Of a stretch of 6,841 nt of DNA, positions 6,029-6,841 are shown piece after piece. Positions within the stretch are counted from its first letter, which is position 1, and each line of letters begins with the position of its first letter. A program made the translations under genes and the position numbers. Source of the DNA: Polaromonas sp. (GTDB lineage: Bacteria; Pseudomonadota; Gammaproteobacteria; Burkholderiales; Burkholderiaceae_C). The notes below the pieces were generated by a model that was not told where the DNA came from, did no database searches, and saw only the letters and a list, made by a program, of their open reading frames with translations. The DNA lies in NCBI GenBank assembly GCA_023259235.1, contig JAHFQQ010000192.1:1-6841 (forward strand). Direction: 5' to 3'.

Positions 6029-6553
6029 ATGTTGCACATATCGGTATCCAGCCACCGCAAGTTCGAAATTGCGTGTGACCTGTTGGGCGTTGAAGCGCAC
6101 TTCAGCAACTTTGAGCGCATGCTGGAGGATTTGCCCGCTTTGAAAGTGAGCAGGGTGTGGGGACCGCATCAGTACCGCATCGGCTACGGCGCGAACTTCG
6201 CGGGGGTCTACCAGGTGGATTTGTTCAGCGACATACAGGCAAGGTTTGATGCAGCGGCCCATGTGCTTGCGGTGTCACCGCTACGCGGACTTCCGGCCGT
6301 TACAGCGCAGGTCACGCTGCGGTCGCTAACCGGGCAAGGCGGCTACGCCAGCCGGCTGGTTTTTCACGCCCAGAAGGACTGCACCGTCGCAGACTATGAC
6401 CTGACCATTACCGCCGACATTCCCAAACCGGTTCGTCTGAATCTGGTACCCGACTCGGTGGCCCGCACGGTAGTACAGGCCATAGTACAACGACGTGTTC
6501 AGGAAATTACCGATCTGTTCATCGTCCGCACGATGAGTCGATTCGCCAGCTAG
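6029..6553 (+). CDS. Small soluble protein resembling SRPBCC/DUF1997-like proteins
   Basis: 174 residues, mostly G or C at third codon positions, ending with TAG at 6551-6553. The layout fits a START/SRPBCC-type beta-rich fold: an opening strand (MLHISVSSHRKFEI), a helix with FERMLEDLPALKVSRVW (28-44), repeated strands (YRIGYGANFAGVYQVDLFSDIQARFD, about 49-74; YASRLVFHAQ, 106-115; VADYDLTITADIP, 120-132) and a long C-terminal helix (SVARTVVQAIVQRRVQEITDLFIVRT). Proteins of this kind are assigned to the DUF1997 or polyketide-cyclase/lipid-binding groups, usually with a predicted hydrophobic ligand pocket and no proven function. No signal peptide or membrane segment is seen. An in-frame TAA at 6023-6025 makes the ATG at 6029 the first possible start. 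It lacks a Shine-Dalgarno site. It has no co-directional partner in the window, so its role cannot be inferred from context. Coding status is likely; the family is a tentative reading. Confidence 0.68.
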   Translation: MLHISVSSHRKFEIACDLLGVEAHFSNFERMLEDLPALKVSRVWGPHQYRIGYGANFAGVYQVDLFSDIQARFDAAAHVLAVSPLRGLPAVTAQVTLRSLTGQGGYASRLVFHAQKDCTVADYDLTITADIPKPVRLNLVPDSVARTVVQAIVQRRVQEITDLFIVRTMSRFAS

Positions 6554-6712
6554 TCAATCCGCAAAGAAATCGGGTCGGAAGTTCATGTCGTAGTCGATAG
6601 GTTGTTTGAGGTACTGCCGTGCGAAACCCAAGCCAACTCGACCACCGGAATCAATACAGCTGCTGTGGCCTGGTTTCAAGCTAAAGCAACCGGGCTTGCA
6701 GTTACCAGCCGT
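6554..6712 (-). pseudogene. Possible remnant of a gene 3' end, minus strand
   Basis: The minus-strand frame ending in TGA at 6556-6554 is open for 52 codons back to an in-frame stop at 6715-6713. Its last 25-30 residues, with LGFARQYLKQ, PIDYDMNFRP and the end DFFAD, look like a genuine protein C-terminus in composition, but no ATG or GTG start with a ribosome-binding site precedes them; the only ATG leaves eight codons. I do not recognise the family. It may be the tail of a gene whose body was deleted, or chance. The stop directly abuts the TAG of the convergent gene. Confidence 0.25.
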
Positions 6713-6715
6713 TCA

Positions 6716-6841
6716 TGGCCCCAGGTTGCGGTGCAGTTCTAACGATCAATGGACCGGCGGCAAAAGACTGACTACCGACATAGGGCTATCCAAAATGTTC
6801 GCTCCGTACGCGACGTTGACATCGGCAGATTGGGTGTCGGC
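6716..6841. other. Window end, no convincing gene
   Basis: On the minus strand one frame is open from the window edge to a TGA near 6748, giving about 31 residues (it includes SADVNVAYGA) without a recognisable motif. The other frames close quickly. No promoter, repeat or RNA gene is evident. A gene ending here from beyond the edge cannot be excluded. Confidence 0.3.

Noticed and set aside
5560..6262. Two overlapping minus-strand frames (5560-5916 and 5738-6262)
   Set aside because: Neither has a ribosome-binding site or family-like pattern, and the second is largely antisense to the 6029 gene.
5591..6841. Integron cassette array or attC sites, suspected because of the antitoxin, small orphan genes and hairpins
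   Set aside because: I found isolated GTTRRRY-like (near 6083) and RYYYAAC-like (near 5840) heptamers but no properly spaced pair flanking a palindromic site, and no integrase in the window.

Overview
The window looks like chromosome of a betaproteobacterium, most likely Comamonadaceae (Burkholderiales). GC is high, the genes have GC-rich third positions, and the 3' flank of the phosphoglucomutase gene carries an AT-rich intergenic element of a kind I recall from many Comamonadaceae genomes (Acidovorax, Rhodoferax, Polaromonas). That placement rests on recollection and is not proven by the sequence.

Left part (1-4337, plus strand): a carbohydrate-linked gene set. It holds the 3' part of a glycoamylase-like protein, then a MerA-like FAD-dependent pyridine nucleotide-disulfide oxidoreductase joined to it by an ATGA stop/start overlap, then (after 178 bp) a complete alpha-D-glucose-phosphate phosphoglucomutase (pgm). 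The first two genes are surely co-transcribed. pgm is probably in the same unit or closely linked. The gap holds an imperfect hairpin and a doubtful 49-codon ORF that overlaps the pgm start by ATGA. A plausible theme is glucan hydrolysis and glucose-1-P/glucose-6-P exchange, with an oxidoreductase of unknown substrate.

Middle (4338-5590): a convergent 125-bp spacer with the AT-rich element, then two minus-strand genes: a YddG-like EamA/DMT exporter and, just upstream of it, a 60-residue Phd/YefM-type antitoxin with no visible toxin. A good sigma70-like promoter lies so close to the antitoxin ATG that its transcript could be leaderless, and a short palindrome overlaps its -35 box.

Right part (5591-6841): about 440 bp with no convincing gene but three closely spaced perfect inverted repeats, then a 174-residue protein that resembles SRPBCC/DUF1997-like proteins. 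Its stop codon directly abuts the stop of a short minus-strand open stretch that may be the remnant of a gene end. The last ~125 bp show no convincing gene. This right part has the look of a patchy accessory or decayed region. I see no transposase, integrase, CRISPR array, tRNA or rRNA anywhere in the window.
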